From the NCBI GenBank assembly GCA_023429995.1, contig JAEZCE010000061.1:1-64000 (forward strand): a stretch of 64,000 nt of DNA, written 5' to 3'. Position 1 is the stretch's first letter. Each line of letters starts with the position of its first letter. The notes beneath the pieces were generated by a model. The model had not been told where the DNA came from. It saw only the letters and a program-made list of their open reading frames with translations, and did no database searches. Position numbers and translations under genes: made by a program. The stretch comes from Bacillota bacterium (GTDB lineage: Bacteria > Bacillota > UBA4882 > UBA8346). Positions 12,924 to 22,169 of this stretch are shown here, piece after piece.

Positions 12924-14306
12924 TTGAAAGATTTATCGAAAGCGGCTCCAATTAGGGTTGGTGAAAAAGTTCAAATCCGGATCGAGAACTACGGCCATGA
13001 AGGGGAAGGGGTCGGGCGTTGTCGGAATTTTACCGTTTTTGTCCCGGAAGCCTTAAAGGGTGAACTGGTTTTAGTCAATATCACCGAGGTTAGGAAAAAC
13101 TTCGGTCGGGGGATTGTAATGAAGATTTTAGAACCTTCACCGGAAAGGGTCTTGCCTCTTTGTCCTTCCGCCGCGGTTTGCGGCGGTTGCCAATTACAGC
13201 ATTTGAACTATGAAAATCAGCTTACTCTTAAGCGCCAACGGGTAATTGACGCTGTCGAACGAATCGGGGACCTTAGAGAAGTCACGATTCATCCGGTCAT
13301 TGGAATGGCTGAGCCCTGGCATTACCGAAATAAAGCCCAATATCCCTTAGGTAGTTCAGATGATACTGTGGTGATGGGATTTTATCGAAAAGGGACCCAC
13401 GAAATCGCACCTTTAAAAGGATGTTTATTACAGAGTGAAGGCAGTAACAGGATAGCCGATAAGGTCCGGCAACTTGTGGAAACTTACCGTATACCCATTT
13501 ACAATGAGTTAAATCATTCGGGATTGTTACGTCATGTTTTGATCAAGCAGGGTTCCCAAACGGGGGAAGTGATGGTGGTTTTTATAACCCGTAACCGGCC
13601 ATTTCCGGCCGGGGAAAAGATTGCCGGAGAGTTGGTCGGTATTTTCCCGGAAATCAAAAGTGTGGCCCAAAATATTAATGATACCCGGGGTAATGTAATC
13701 CTGGGGCCAAGCACCAAAATTATCTGGGGGCAGGATACCATTACGGAACATATCGGCGATTTCAAGTTTAAAATTGCAGCGGAGTCTTTTTTTCAAGTCA
13801 ATCCGCTCCAAACCGAAAAGTTGTATCGCAAGGCGGTGGAGTTTGCCGGATTAACCGGCAGGGAAACCGTACTCGACGCGTATTGCGGAGTAGGCAGTCT
13901 GACCTTATTTTTAGCCGAACAAGCCCAAAAAGTATATGGAATCGAAATTGTAACACAGGCTGTTAAAAATGCGCAGGATAATACAGTTTTAAACGGGATA
14001 AAGAATGTCGAGTTTATCGTGGGAGCCACCGAGAAAGTTCTTCCCCAATTGACCCGGGAGGGAATAGCTTTTCAGGTAGCCGTTGTCGATCCGCCCCGCT
14101 CCGGCTGTGAGGAAGAGGTTTTAAAAAGCTTCGCCGAAAATCAAGTGAGTCGGATCGTCTATGTGAGCTGTAACCCCAGTACTTTGGCCCGGGATCTCAA
14201 AATATTGGAAGGTTTAGGATACAAGACGCTTGAGATACAACCGGTGGACATGTTTCCTCAGACTTACCACATCGAGTGTGTGGCGGGGATTGCAAAAAGA
14301 ATGTAG
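12924..14306 (+). CDS. rlmD: 23S rRNA (uracil-C5) methyltransferase, RlmD/RumA type
   Basis: 460 residues. An N-terminal TRAM RNA-binding domain (about residues 9-70) is followed by the Fe-S motif CPSAAVCGGCQLQH. The C-terminal domain holds the SAM site (LDAYCGVGSLTLFLA), VVDPPRSG and the catalytic VSCNPSTLARD. These enzymes methylate U1939 (or U747) of 23S rRNA using SAM. TTG 12924 is behind AAAGGATGG. It follows scfB by 71 nt and may be co-transcribed. Exact target base (RlmD versus RlmCD) cannot be told from sequence. Confidence 0.88.
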   Translation: MKDLSKAAPIRVGEKVQIRIENYGHEGEGVGRCRNFTVFVPEALKGELVLVNITEVRKNFGRGIVMKILEPSPERVLPLCPSAAVCGGCQLQHLNYENQLTLKRQRVIDAVERIGDLREVTIHPVIGMAEPWHYRNKAQYPLGSSDDTVVMGFYRKGTHEIAPLKGCLLQSEGSNRIADKVRQLVETYRIPIYNELNHSGLLRHVLIKQGSQTGEVMVVFITRNRPFPAGEKIAGELVGIFPEIKSVAQNINDTRGNVILGPSTKIIWGQDTITEHIGDFKFKIAAESFFQVNPLQTEKLYRKAVEFAGLTGRETVLDAYCGVGSLTLFLAEQAQKVYGIEIVTQAVKNAQDNTVLNGIKNVEFIVGATEKVLPQLTREGIAFQVAVVDPPRSGCEEEVLKSFAENQVSRIVYVSCNPSTLARDLKILEGLGYKTLEIQPVDMFPQTYHIECVAGIAKRM

Positions 14307-14392
14307 AGACAGATGCGCGGATGAAACGGTGAACGTCCCTGGCGGCTTGGATGTTTTTGGCTCTGTTTTCCCGTTACTCCGGGAATCCTGTT

Positions 14393-15811
14393 TTAAAAAC
14401 GGTAACCCAGGCTTAATTGGGCCGGATAGTAATATCCCGAGGTTTGATTGGCGATTCCCAGACGGTATTGACGGTCCGAAAGCAGGGACGGACGTTTCTT
14501 GGCGCAGGGAACCGGAGAGGAATAGATGCGGATCTCTCCTTTAGCAGAGGTAATTAATTCTTCCCGCCAATCGCCAAGGCAATCGACAATTAAAACGGGT
14601 CTTCCCTCATATTTGAACAGGGGTGAGTCACCCCATTTTCCGATCCTGCCTCTGGAAGCAATCTCTTTTTGGTCGTCCCCATCCCACCAAATGGGCCTTA
14701 ATGTAAGATCACCCTTTTCCATAAATTGGATTAATTTTCCATCCGCGCTATAGAGCCAACGCTTGGGATAATCCCGCTCGCCGCAATAAACCTCCATCCC
14801 GGGATAGCCGGCCAGAATATCGGCGCACATTCCCTGGCTGTGTAAATGGTAAGTTTTTTCATGAAGGGCCCAGAGTTTTTGACCGGTTTTCGCATCAACG
14901 AGACATATTCCATCGGTAGCCTGGCGGGTTTCAAAACCATAGAAAATTTCCAACCCCGGATGACCCGGATCAATATCCGCGCAATAACAAATATCCGGAT
15001 GCCCCATTCCTAAAGTCCAAAGCCCTTGGCCGTTATCGTCAATGGCGGCCGCGCCGATGATCAGCTCATCTTTCCCGTCTCCATCCATATCGGCGGCGAT
15101 GATGCCATGAGACCCCTGACCATAATAATTTTGGCTTTTGTCTTTGTTTTTTTCCAAAACGTCGTGTTTCCATAAAACCCGGAAATTCCGGTCCAGAGCC
15201 CAGGTTTTCATGATGTTATAAGTACCGCGCTGCATAATGAGGGACGGCTTTTTTCCATCGAGATAGGCAATGGCTAAAAAGTTACGGCAGTAATAATTAT
15301 AATCCGGATAACCTTCCCGGGAGATCCAATCGGTCTTATTGACAATTTTCCCGGTTAAACCGTCTATTTTTACGAGATATTCAGGCCCTGATTCCACAAG
15401 ACCCTTTTCATTACGGGGGTCGCCAACTCCAGCTTTGCAATAGACCTCCGCTTTTCCATCACCGTCCAAGTCATAAACAATCCAGGGAGAATACCAAATA
15501 CCGGCTTCAATCGCCCAGCCCATATCGTAGGTCCAGAGCAGGGCGCCGTTTTGTTTGTAAGCTTCTAGTTTATAAGTTGTGGGGCTTGGTTTCCAATAGC
15601 CCGGGCTTTGGGAAGGATCGCAGTTGAAGTTGGGCGTCTTGATGATATATTCAAGTTGACCGTCGCCATCCAGGTCGCCCAGGCCAATTTGTTGAAAATC
15701 ATAATTGCCCGCCAGAGGTATGCTGATGTATGATTTGCCTTCATTTTCGGCGCCCAGTCCCCATGCGGAAAATAGAAATATTCCAAGAACCATGAAAAAG
15801 AATTTCTGCAT
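14393..15811 (-). CDS. Secreted rhamnogalacturonan lyase, PL11-like
   Basis: 472 residues with a signal peptide (about 1-21). The body is made of repeated calcium-binding blades with D-x-D-G-D-G-x-x-E motifs (DLDGDGQLEY, DLDGDGKAEV, DMDGDGKDEL) of an eight-bladed propeller. YYGQGSHGI and DRQYRLGIA near the end match YesW/YesX-type PL11 rhamnogalacturonan lyases, which cleave the pectin backbone by beta-elimination. It is shorter than usual (about 600), probably lacking the N-terminal fibronectin-like domain. The gene stands alone, convergent to rlmD, and has GGGAG 9 nt ahead of ATG. Confidence 0.82.
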   Translation of the reverse strand: MQKFFFMVLGIFLFSAWGLGAENEGKSYISIPLAGNYDFQQIGLGDLDGDGQLEYIIKTPNFNCDPSQSPGYWKPSPTTYKLEAYKQNGALLWTYDMGWAIEAGIWYSPWIVYDLDGDGKAEVYCKAGVGDPRNEKGLVESGPEYLVKIDGLTGKIVNKTDWISREGYPDYNYYCRNFLAIAYLDGKKPSLIMQRGTYNIMKTWALDRNFRVLWKHDVLEKNKDKSQNYYGQGSHGIIAADMDGDGKDELIIGAAAIDDNGQGLWTLGMGHPDICYCADIDPGHPGLEIFYGFETRQATDGICLVDAKTGQKLWALHEKTYHLHSQGMCADILAGYPGMEVYCGERDYPKRWLYSADGKLIQFMEKGDLTLRPIWWDGDDQKEIASRGRIGKWGDSPLFKYEGRPVLIVDCLGDWREELITSAKGEIRIYSSPVPCAKKRPSLLSDRQYRLGIANQTSGYYYPAQLSLGYRF

Positions 15812-16008
15812 CTTTTGAATCTCCCTTCCTGGTTACCAAGTTACTTATTGGCTTTTACCATAGCCGTTTTCTCACAATTCAATCTCAATTACTTATTTTT
15901 TAGACAATCAATCGGTTTTTCCTTTAAAAAGTGGTAGGGAAGAACAAGAGTGGGGGTTTTAAATTGCGGATTTTGGGCAGACAACGGATAAAAATGGATT
16001 GAAAATAG

Positions 16009-16508
16009 AATATTAAAATTTCTAAACCAAAATTATGGGAAGCGCTTGACGGATTGGATTCATTTCAGTATCCGGATTATGAAGGGCTTAAGATGTCGGT
16101 CCATGATCCTTGTCCCGTCCGGGAAAGGCTGCAAGTTCACCGGGTTTTGCGGAATCTGCTAAAAAAATGAACATGGATGTCGTGGAAACAACGTTTAATG
16201 GCATCCATTCAAAATGTTGTGGCGACGACTTTTACCTCAAGCTGCCCATGGAAAAGGTTCATCAAAAAATGAAGGAACGGGCCGATTCCATGCCCTGTCA
16301 AGATGTTTGCGTCTACTCTGTTTCCCACATCAAATCCATGCATATCGGCGGCAAAGCGCCGCGGCATTTGATCGATCTTTTGATGGGAGAGACAACCGAG
16401 CCGCAGATATACGATACCATAGAATGGCGCCGGCAATTACAGGATTATATTGATAGTTCGGGATTGAGCCTTTTGCAGCAGAATATGATTAGAATTATAC
16501 AAGGTTAG
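16009..16508 (+). pseudogene. Remnant of an HdrB/CCG-type Fe-S protein with frameshift
   Basis: Frame 16009-16170 encodes VHDPCPVRERL and matches the frame that continues to 16508 (SKCCGDDFYLK, RADSMPC, IGGKAPRHLIDLL), as in the C-terminal half of heterodisulfide-reductase-like (Fe-S)-binding proteins. The two frames meet at seven consecutive A (16164-16170), where one A is missing for a continuous reading. A full-length start and the N-terminal half are absent. One expected Cys pair after CVYS appears replaced. Most likely a decayed gene; a -1 ribosomal slip on AAAAAAA would also restore the frame. Confidence 0.65.
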
Positions 16509-16641
16509 TAATTTTCTTCCATGTATGATACAATAAATACATCCAGTTATTGTTAACCGGGAACCCCAATAAACGGTTTTTCAATTCTAGAGCATTTGAA
16601 GCCCAGCGGAAGCTAAGGCTATCGGTGAAAGTAGGGTAATT

Positions 16642-17481
16642 ATGCATGCTTATTCCTTCAAGAAAAATGTCCGAATAACCTCGGTTGTCGTTGGCCTTGC
16701 AATTATATTTTCCGTCACAATATTGACTTTTGTTGCTACCGTCCCTGTCTTGGGATCCACGCTGGATGAGTTTGAAACAGCCGCTACCAAGGATGATTCC
16801 CAACAAGACTCCCATGATCAAAAGAAGAAGGATCAAGATAAAAATTCATCTGAAGATTCTTTGGAGAGCTTCGATTTTTTCATGGAAATGCTCGATTATA
16901 TTTTCTATTTTACCTGTGAAGGAGCCAAAATGAGTTACGCCCGGGTTGGTGGGGCAACCGACATTGACCCGGCGAAAATTGAAATTCGTCAGACCGGCGA
17001 ACCGACTTTGCCTTTTTATGAAATAGACTATAAATATATGCGCGTAAACTCGGATATCATTGCGAATGATGTCGGTTTTGAGCTTGGCAATGGTCCGTTA
17101 GGTTTTGAATGCCATAGTACTTTTTTTTCAGAAACAAACCCCAAGGATAATCTGACTTTAACCCAATATCACGTATTACTCCGGATTTCTCCGAACCATT
17201 CACAGGAATATGGAATCGGAGTCGGGACTCTTTATCTTTCGGGGAACGGGCAACATTCCGGTTTTTCAGTTATTTTCCCAATTAAGTTCTACCTGAACCG
17301 CTCATTTGGAATTCAATTTAAACCTACATATAGTTGGATCAATGATAATCTCATTAATGATAACGAGTTGTCGTTGGTTCTGACCCGAAAATTTGTTTCG
17401 ATCAAGCTTGGATACCGTTCGGTTGATACCAACGGCAAAAGTTTGAATGGACCCTATCTGGGTTTCGCCTGGCATTATTAA
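16642..17481 (+). CDS. Secreted beta-barrel-like protein, possible outer-membrane protein
   Basis: 279 residues. An N-terminal hydrophobic signal (about 12-38, ending VLGS) is followed by a very hydrophilic Asp/Lys/Gln linker (40-75). The C-terminal 190 residues show alternating aromatic/small strands with Gly/Asn turns, ending in a Tyr (YLGFAWHY), as in outer-membrane barrels. If real, this points to a diderm host. It stands alone between a pseudogene and a minus-strand ORF. Family not recognised; the barrel is inferred from pattern. Confidence 0.55.
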   Translation: MHAYSFKKNVRITSVVVGLAIIFSVTILTFVATVPVLGSTLDEFETAATKDDSQQDSHDQKKKDQDKNSSEDSLESFDFFMEMLDYIFYFTCEGAKMSYARVGGATDIDPAKIEIRQTGEPTLPFYEIDYKYMRVNSDIIANDVGFELGNGPLGFECHSTFFSETNPKDNLTLTQYHVLLRISPNHSQEYGIGVGTLYLSGNGQHSGFSVIFPIKFYLNRSFGIQFKPTYSWINDNLINDNELSLVLTRKFVSIKLGYRSVDTNGKSLNGPYLGFAWHY

Positions 17482-17537
17482 CAGGTTTTAAGAATCAATA
17501 ATATCTTGGAGCCCTTTTTTTGGCATAAATTGTACAA

Positions 17538-17879
17538 TCAACCATTTAGGATATTCCTAAGCTCCATCAAGTTTGAAATCTTATAAACAGGGATTATATC
17601 CGTTTGATTCACCATTCTACTTGGATTGTACCAGCATGTATCGATACCCGAGTTTATTCCCCCTTGGATAAAGGAGCAATTCGCTAAATGACTGATATAG
17701 GCTTTTGCGAATTCATTTTCATCAAACCCGGCCTTTGGGCTATCCGACAATCGTTTAAATCGTTCTACCTTTAGTTTCTCCTGGGTAATCCATCTCTGTC
17801 CCAACTCCGTATTCCAAGCCGTTGACGAACTTTCCCCGGCTTTTTGCATATCATGATAGGGAATCGAATGAAAATACAC
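17538..17879 (-). CDS. Hypothetical protein (doubtful)
   Basis: 113 residues with normal amino-acid composition and two Cys, from GTG 17879. No ribosome site is visible on this strand, and its start region overlaps the leader of the plus-strand hydrolase gene. Could be a gene remnant. Confidence 0.3.
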   Translation of the reverse strand: MYFHSIPYHDMQKAGESSSTAWNTELGQRWITQEKLKVERFKRLSDSPKAGFDENEFAKAYISHLANCSFIQGGINSGIDTCWYNPSRMVNQTDIIPVYKISNLMELRNILNG

Positions 17880-17892
17880 GGAGGACTTTGGG

Positions 17893-18717
17893 GTGGGATT
17901 TTACGTTACAGTGGAGCCGGGGGTCAATATTTATGTTGAAGATTTGAATCCCGGGGGAAGGAAAACCATTTTTTTCATCCATGGCTGGCCCGCCAGTCAC
18001 CGGATGTTTGAATATCAATTGAACGAACTACCTAAAATGGGGTACCGGTGTATCGCCATTGATACCAGGGGGTTCGGCAGTTCCGATAAACCCTGGCGGG
18101 GTTATGACTATGACCGTTTATCCGATGATGTCCGGGCCGTCATGGAAACCATGAAATTAAAAAATATCACTTTAGGCGGGCATTCAACGGGAGGAGCAAT
18201 CGCCATCCGCTATATGGCCCGTCATCAAGGATGGGGCGTGTCCAAACTGGCGCTTTTTGCCGCCGCCGCTCCCAGCCTCATTCAACGTCCTTATTTCCAA
18301 TATGGGTTATCGGAAGCCGATGTGAAAAAAATTATCGCCGGGGCTAATCAGAACCGGCCCAAAATGTTACGGGACTTTGGCGAAATGTTTTTCTACCGGT
18401 TCATTACAAGGGCCTTCTCGGACTGGTTCTTCCAAATGGGACTGGAGGCTGCGGGGTGGTCAACAGTGGCCGTGGCGGAGACCTGGCTGAATGAAGAAAG
18501 ACTTTTTTCCGATCTGGGGAAGATCCGGGTTCCCACATTGATTTTGCACGGCATTCATGACCAGGTCTGCCGATTCCCTTTGGCAACCGCGCAAAATGAG
18601 GAAATCGCCGCTTCGAGGCTAATACCGTTTCAGTACAGCGGGCACGGGTTGTTTTATGATGAGCGGGAACGCTTTAACCGGGAATTGGCCAAATTTGTCG
18701 AGGAAGAGTGCGGGTGA
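17893..18717 (+). CDS. Alpha/beta hydrolase (haloperoxidase/esterase type)
   Basis: 274 residues. Oxyanion region FIHGWPAS, nucleophile elbow GHSTGG (about residue 98), Asp in HGIHDQVC, and His in YSGHGLF form the catalytic triad of the non-haem chloroperoxidase/esterase branch. The gene begins at GTG 17893 with GGAGG about 8 nt upstream. No operon partners. Substrate unknown. Confidence 0.85.
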   Translation: MGFYVTVEPGVNIYVEDLNPGGRKTIFFIHGWPASHRMFEYQLNELPKMGYRCIAIDTRGFGSSDKPWRGYDYDRLSDDVRAVMETMKLKNITLGGHSTGGAIAIRYMARHQGWGVSKLALFAAAAPSLIQRPYFQYGLSEADVKKIIAGANQNRPKMLRDFGEMFFYRFITRAFSDWFFQMGLEAAGWSTVAVAETWLNEERLFSDLGKIRVPTLILHGIHDQVCRFPLATAQNEEIAASRLIPFQYSGHGLFYDERERFNRELAKFVEEECG

Positions 18718-18791
18718 AGCGATCTTTATGGGATTCAATGGGGACCGGCAGCGGGAAAACATTTGGGAATCTACGTTAACCAGGTCCAATG

Positions 18792-19064
18792 AACTCATTG
18801 GATGATGGAAAGAATGATTTTTGTGACGGAAAGAATTCATCGGATGACGGAAAGAATGATTTTTGTGACGGAATGAATTCATCGGATGACGGAAAGAATG
18901 ATTTTTGTGACGGAATGAATTTATTGGATGACGGAAAGAATGATTTTTGTGACGGAAAGAATTCATTGGATGACGGAAAGAATTATTTCTGTGACGGAAT
19001 GAATTCACTGGATGACGGAAAGAATCATTTCCGTGACGGAATGAATTCACTGAATGGCGGAAAG
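18792..19064. repeat. Tandem repeat, 13 units of 21 bp in a 42-bp higher-order pattern
   Basis: Two unit types alternate: AATTCATTGGATGACGGAAA(G) and AATGATTTTTGTGACGGAAT(G). The array starts with a partly diverged unit and ends in AATTAA. Because units are a multiple of three and lack stops, both strands stay open: plus frame 18789-19070 (7-residue repeat N-x-x-x-D-G-K/M) and a longer minus frame. Neither has a good ribosome site, so I treat this as a minisatellite rather than a gene. Confidence 0.85.
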
Positions 19065-19121
19065 AATTAAATGGTTATAAAGATAAATTAGCTTGAGTCC
19101 AACTCAAGTCGCCTATTTATT

Positions 19122-19301
19122 CTCGCGCAGAGGCGCCAAGGCGCAGAGTACGAGATGCGCTTTGCAAGATATTTTGGTAATTCGTGATATCGGGCCAACG
19201 CGTGAATAGGATACGTCTAGGCCAGAAAACATAGTCTCAAAAAGCTTCGTCATTTCTCTGCGCCTGAAGCACCAAAAGGCGCTGACGCCTTTGCGGGAGA
19301 T
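19122..19301. repeat. Dispersed CGCAGAGGCGC-type repeat, inverted pair
   Basis: GCGCAGAGGCGCCAAGGCGC (19125-19144) and CTCTGCGCCTGAAGCACC... with GGCGCTGACGCCTTTGCGG (19257-19296) are versions of a repeat family seen in many bacterial genomes, here in opposite orientation. Confidence 0.5.
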
Positions 19302-19530
19302 ATTCTTTTGACTTTAAATCATTAAATAGCTGATAGACCACTACATCCAAATAATCTGCTGAATTAACTTCATAATTCAACTTTCGCAGTATCAATTCGG
19401 TAAATAAAGTTTGATATAATTAGGTTAACCAGCAAATCAATTATGGAGTTGACGCTTATAATGAATTTGTTGGACATTATCAGTATGCAGGGGCCATGCT
19501 CATTAAATTCTCATGATTCATAACGTTTTT

Positions 19531-19636
19531 TTAATCCTGTTCATCCTGCTAATCCTGTTTAAGTCCTTTTATTTAGGCCTAAGTTCATAGCTTACTTAGA
19601 CAGGATTTACACGATTTACAGGATTTACGGGATTAT
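19531..19636. repeat. ATCCTG-type dispersed repeat, inverted arms
   Basis: TTAATCCTGT, TCATCCTGCT, AATCCTGTTT (19531-19560) face CAGGATTTAC, ACGATTTACA, GGATTTACGG (19601-19630), ten- to twelve-base units in inverted order around a 40-nt centre. A single-arm copy lies at 22091-22130. Confidence 0.65.
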
Positions 19637-19776
19637 TGGAAACTTTGCGCTCCGGCTGTTTTTAATTTGAGTATTTTATTTTTTTCAGTCCATTTTTTTG
19701 TTTATATTCGCTGGAATGTTAATGAATCAACTGGTTTATCTTGATTTTTAAGGTGCGAAAGTTGAGTTTATAATCA

Positions 19777-19831
19777 GAAAGAATTATTTCTGTGAGGGAA
19801 GTAATTCATCGAATAATGGAGAGAATGATTT
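19777..19831. repeat. Decayed copy of the 21-bp repeat
   Basis: AATTATTTCTGTGAGGGAAGT and AATTCATCGAATAATGGAGA(G) correspond to two consecutive units of the array at 18792-19064, with several substitutions, 0.7 kb away. Confidence 0.6.
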
Positions 19832-20297
19832 GGCAAGTGGCTCGGATTTAAACCCAACGATGGAGGGTATCGGAAATATACACCCATATTTTGAAAACCG
19901 CATTTACCCAACATGGACTAAAATTGCATATGTGGCGCGGCTTTGGTCAGTCGGTCATAAGGGGCGTGGTAGGGAAAAACACCTTGGTAAACTTACGTGG
20001 ATGATTTAACCGGCAAGAAATTACGTGGACAAGTTAACCAAGGGACTCCATTGGGACGGCAAAAGTGAATTGCTGGTTGATCGAGTTTCAAAATGTATTG
20101 TAGGTATTCAGATCTTTTAGTTTACTTGTGAGGTATCGAATGAGGAAAGATTTTATGATAAGATTTGAAATACAAGGATATTGCGTTTGAATTTGCAGGC
20201 ATGATAATTCTCGGTGGCGTTTTGATTGGATTGGTTGGCGCGCGGCCGCGCACTCAAAGGGCCGTTGCCGATTAGCATGTCCATAAAATTTCCCGGG

Positions 20298-20327
20298 ACA
20301 AAAAAGAGGCTCATTTTGCAGCCTCTT
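20298..20327 (-). terminator. Terminator of the flagellin-like protease gene
   Basis: AAGAGGCT (20304-20311) pairs with AGCCTCTT (20320-20327); on the minus strand it is followed by TTTTTTG. Confidence 0.8.
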
Positions 20328-20359
20328 GATTTATTTTAAAGCTATATTTGTGACATCGC

Positions 20360-21994
20360 TCAAAGAAGGGCAGCGACTCTTTGGGGCTTTTTATCGCTTT
20401 GTGCGGCCAACAGGTCCGGACTGGACAGTTCCTTTCGTACCCGCAAAAAATGTTGGTTATCAGGGCCGCCGGTTCCGCGAATTTGTTGGCGTAAAGAATA
20501 ATCCAATTGATTTTTCACTTTGGAAAGGCGGACGCGCTCGGCGGATACCACGGATAAGGCTTTACCAAACCGGTCGATGGAACCTTTCGGGTTATTCACC
20601 AGATCGATGGTTTGGGTATCTAAAGCCGGGCAATCAAATTGCCTGGAAATACCGGTATATTGACTGTCATGTTTGATTACGGCATTCAAAGAAGCTGTTT
20701 TGAATTGTTTGGGCCACTCAATTTTGAAATTTTTAAGGGGGGCTTCGCTATAATTGTTAATATCGGGGACCACGGTTTCGGCTGTAAGGGTTGGCCCGCC
20801 GTCAACATCCTGCCCTCCGATGGCTCCGACATCCGTGTTGGAAAAGGCATGGTTTTGATATAATTTGAAGATATAGTCGGCCCCCGCTCCTTGTTTAACA
20901 TAATCATTTACAAAGGCATCGACATTTTTGTAGCTGGACACGTGACCAAGGGCATCATCCAAGGTTTCGGCGGGATTGGCGGATAAATCGGCCAATAAAT
21001 CTCGGATACCGCCGCCATGGCCGTTGGATTTGATGTTATCATGGAGAAAACGCACTGCCAATGTGGCAGCGGAGTAATGATCGCTATCATCTTTCCAGGT
21101 TTTATTGGTTCCGTCCCCGAAATCTTTTTGAAGGGCAATGGCGCCGGCCATTCCGCCCCCGTTATTGCTTAAGCTGGCGGCGATTCTTTCATCGGCGCCA
21201 GGCAAAAATTCGGCTACCCCTTCTTTGAACCAGGAGGGGAGAGATGCATAATTCATGGTTCTTCCCATAACCACATGGACCATTTCATGAGCGATGACCC
21301 GGTCGTCATATTGGGGAGCCAGCCCTCCGTTGGGTAAAGTAGCGGGGAGTGCGGCTTTGGCATTGATGTGGAGAGTTTGAATGGCGGCTTTCCCGGTATC
21401 GTCGGTTCGATAATCAACGGCTGCCAAATACGTCGGGTTGGATTGTTCAAGAACCACATTTAAAACAGAGCCGTCGCCGGTTAAACCATAACGTTTTTCC
21501 ACTAAATTTTCGGATGCTTCGAACCAGTCGCTTTTTAACGATTGTACAATGTCGGCGTCGTCGGGATTAAATCCTTTCATAAGGCTGGTTCCGGAACGGG
21601 AAATGATCTGATTGGCCTGATCGATATTTTGATTGATCCGGGAAATTCGTTCTTGCATAGCCCGCCTCTGTTCAAGGGTGGAGTTCTTCTGGCTGGCTTG
21701 AACGGCTAACGCTTTACCGGATTCCAAAGCGGCTTGTATTTTATGCAAAGCCTCATCCGAAGTTTGCACTTTTGAAATCGTATGTTGCATCATTCTCGAT
21801 ATTTGGACGCTCTGCTGGCTATTGGATACTGCCTCCGAAACATTTCTTTTTAAAGAAAAACGATCCATTGGCGATAGGTGATCGAGGTTTGACGGGTTTT
21901 TTTGAATATTTACACTCGGTGATGGTTCTCCCGGATTGATTGGGGTCATATTTTTAAGCGAAGCGGTATCCAGCGATTGCATTTCAACTTTCAA
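20360..21994 (-). CDS. Flagellin-like protein with internal zinc-protease domain (flagellinolysin-like)
   Basis: 544 residues from TTG 21994, 9 nt after GGAGG. Residues about 60-130 resemble the flagellin D1 helix (QTSDEALHKIQ, ALAVQASQ, RISRINQNIDQ). Residues about 150-410 hold a gluzincin centre, HEMVH at 236-240 and WFKEGVAEF with Glu 258 as third ligand. The C-terminal part (about 455-520: SIDRFGKALSVVSAERVRL, KNQLDYSL) resembles the flagellin C-terminal helix. This matches flagellinolysins, flagellins that carry a protease in the variable region. The extreme termini differ from ordinary flagellin, so assembly into a filament is uncertain. No signal peptide. Confidence 0.7.
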   Translation of the reverse strand: MKVEMQSLDTASLKNMTPINPGEPSPSVNIQKNPSNLDHLSPMDRFSLKRNVSEAVSNSQQSVQISRMMQHTISKVQTSDEALHKIQAALESGKALAVQASQKNSTLEQRRAMQERISRINQNIDQANQIISRSGTSLMKGFNPDDADIVQSLKSDWFEASENLVEKRYGLTGDGSVLNVVLEQSNPTYLAAVDYRTDDTGKAAIQTLHINAKAALPATLPNGGLAPQYDDRVIAHEMVHVVMGRTMNYASLPSWFKEGVAEFLPGADERIAASLSNNGGGMAGAIALQKDFGDGTNKTWKDDSDHYSAATLAVRFLHDNIKSNGHGGGIRDLLADLSANPAETLDDALGHVSSYKNVDAFVNDYVKQGAGADYIFKLYQNHAFSNTDVGAIGGQDVDGGPTLTAETVVPDINNYSEAPLKNFKIEWPKQFKTASLNAVIKHDSQYTGISRQFDCPALDTQTIDLVNNPKGSIDRFGKALSVVSAERVRLSKVKNQLDYSLRQQIRGTGGPDNQHFLRVRKELSSPDLLAAQSDKKPQRVAALL

Positions 21995-22090
21995 ATCAAT
22001 CGCCTCCTTCCTCTATATACGTTGAAATAAGTATTTTGAGCCTGACCGAGCATAGTTAAACTATACCGCAGGCCTAACTAAAAGAACTTA

Positions 22091-22130
22091 AACAGGATTA
22101 ACATGATTTAATGGATTTACAGGATTTTTT
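22091..22130. repeat. Single-arm copy of the ATCCTG-type repeat
   Basis: AACAGGATTAACATGATTTA followed by ATGGATTTACAGGATTTTTT, upstream of the flagellin-like gene. Related to 19531-19636. Confidence 0.55.
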
Positions 22131-22169
22131 TAAACCACCCATTCATTATCGATCTTCTTCAGTGCGCCG

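Larger units (their letters stand above)
19071..20297. other. 1.2-kb gene-free, repeat-rich stretch
   Basis: No credible gene. It contains GC-rich dispersed repeat fragments (19122-19148 and 19254-19301), ATCCTG-type repeats (19531-19636), a decayed copy of the 21-bp repeat (19777-19831) and a GCGCGCGGCCGCGC tract near 20237. Confidence 0.6.

Noticed and set aside
18619..19050. Long minus-strand open frame encoding NSFRHKNHSFRH repeats
   Set aside because: It is the complement of the 21-bp tandem repeat extended into the hydrolase gene; no start context. Explained by a stop-free repeat.
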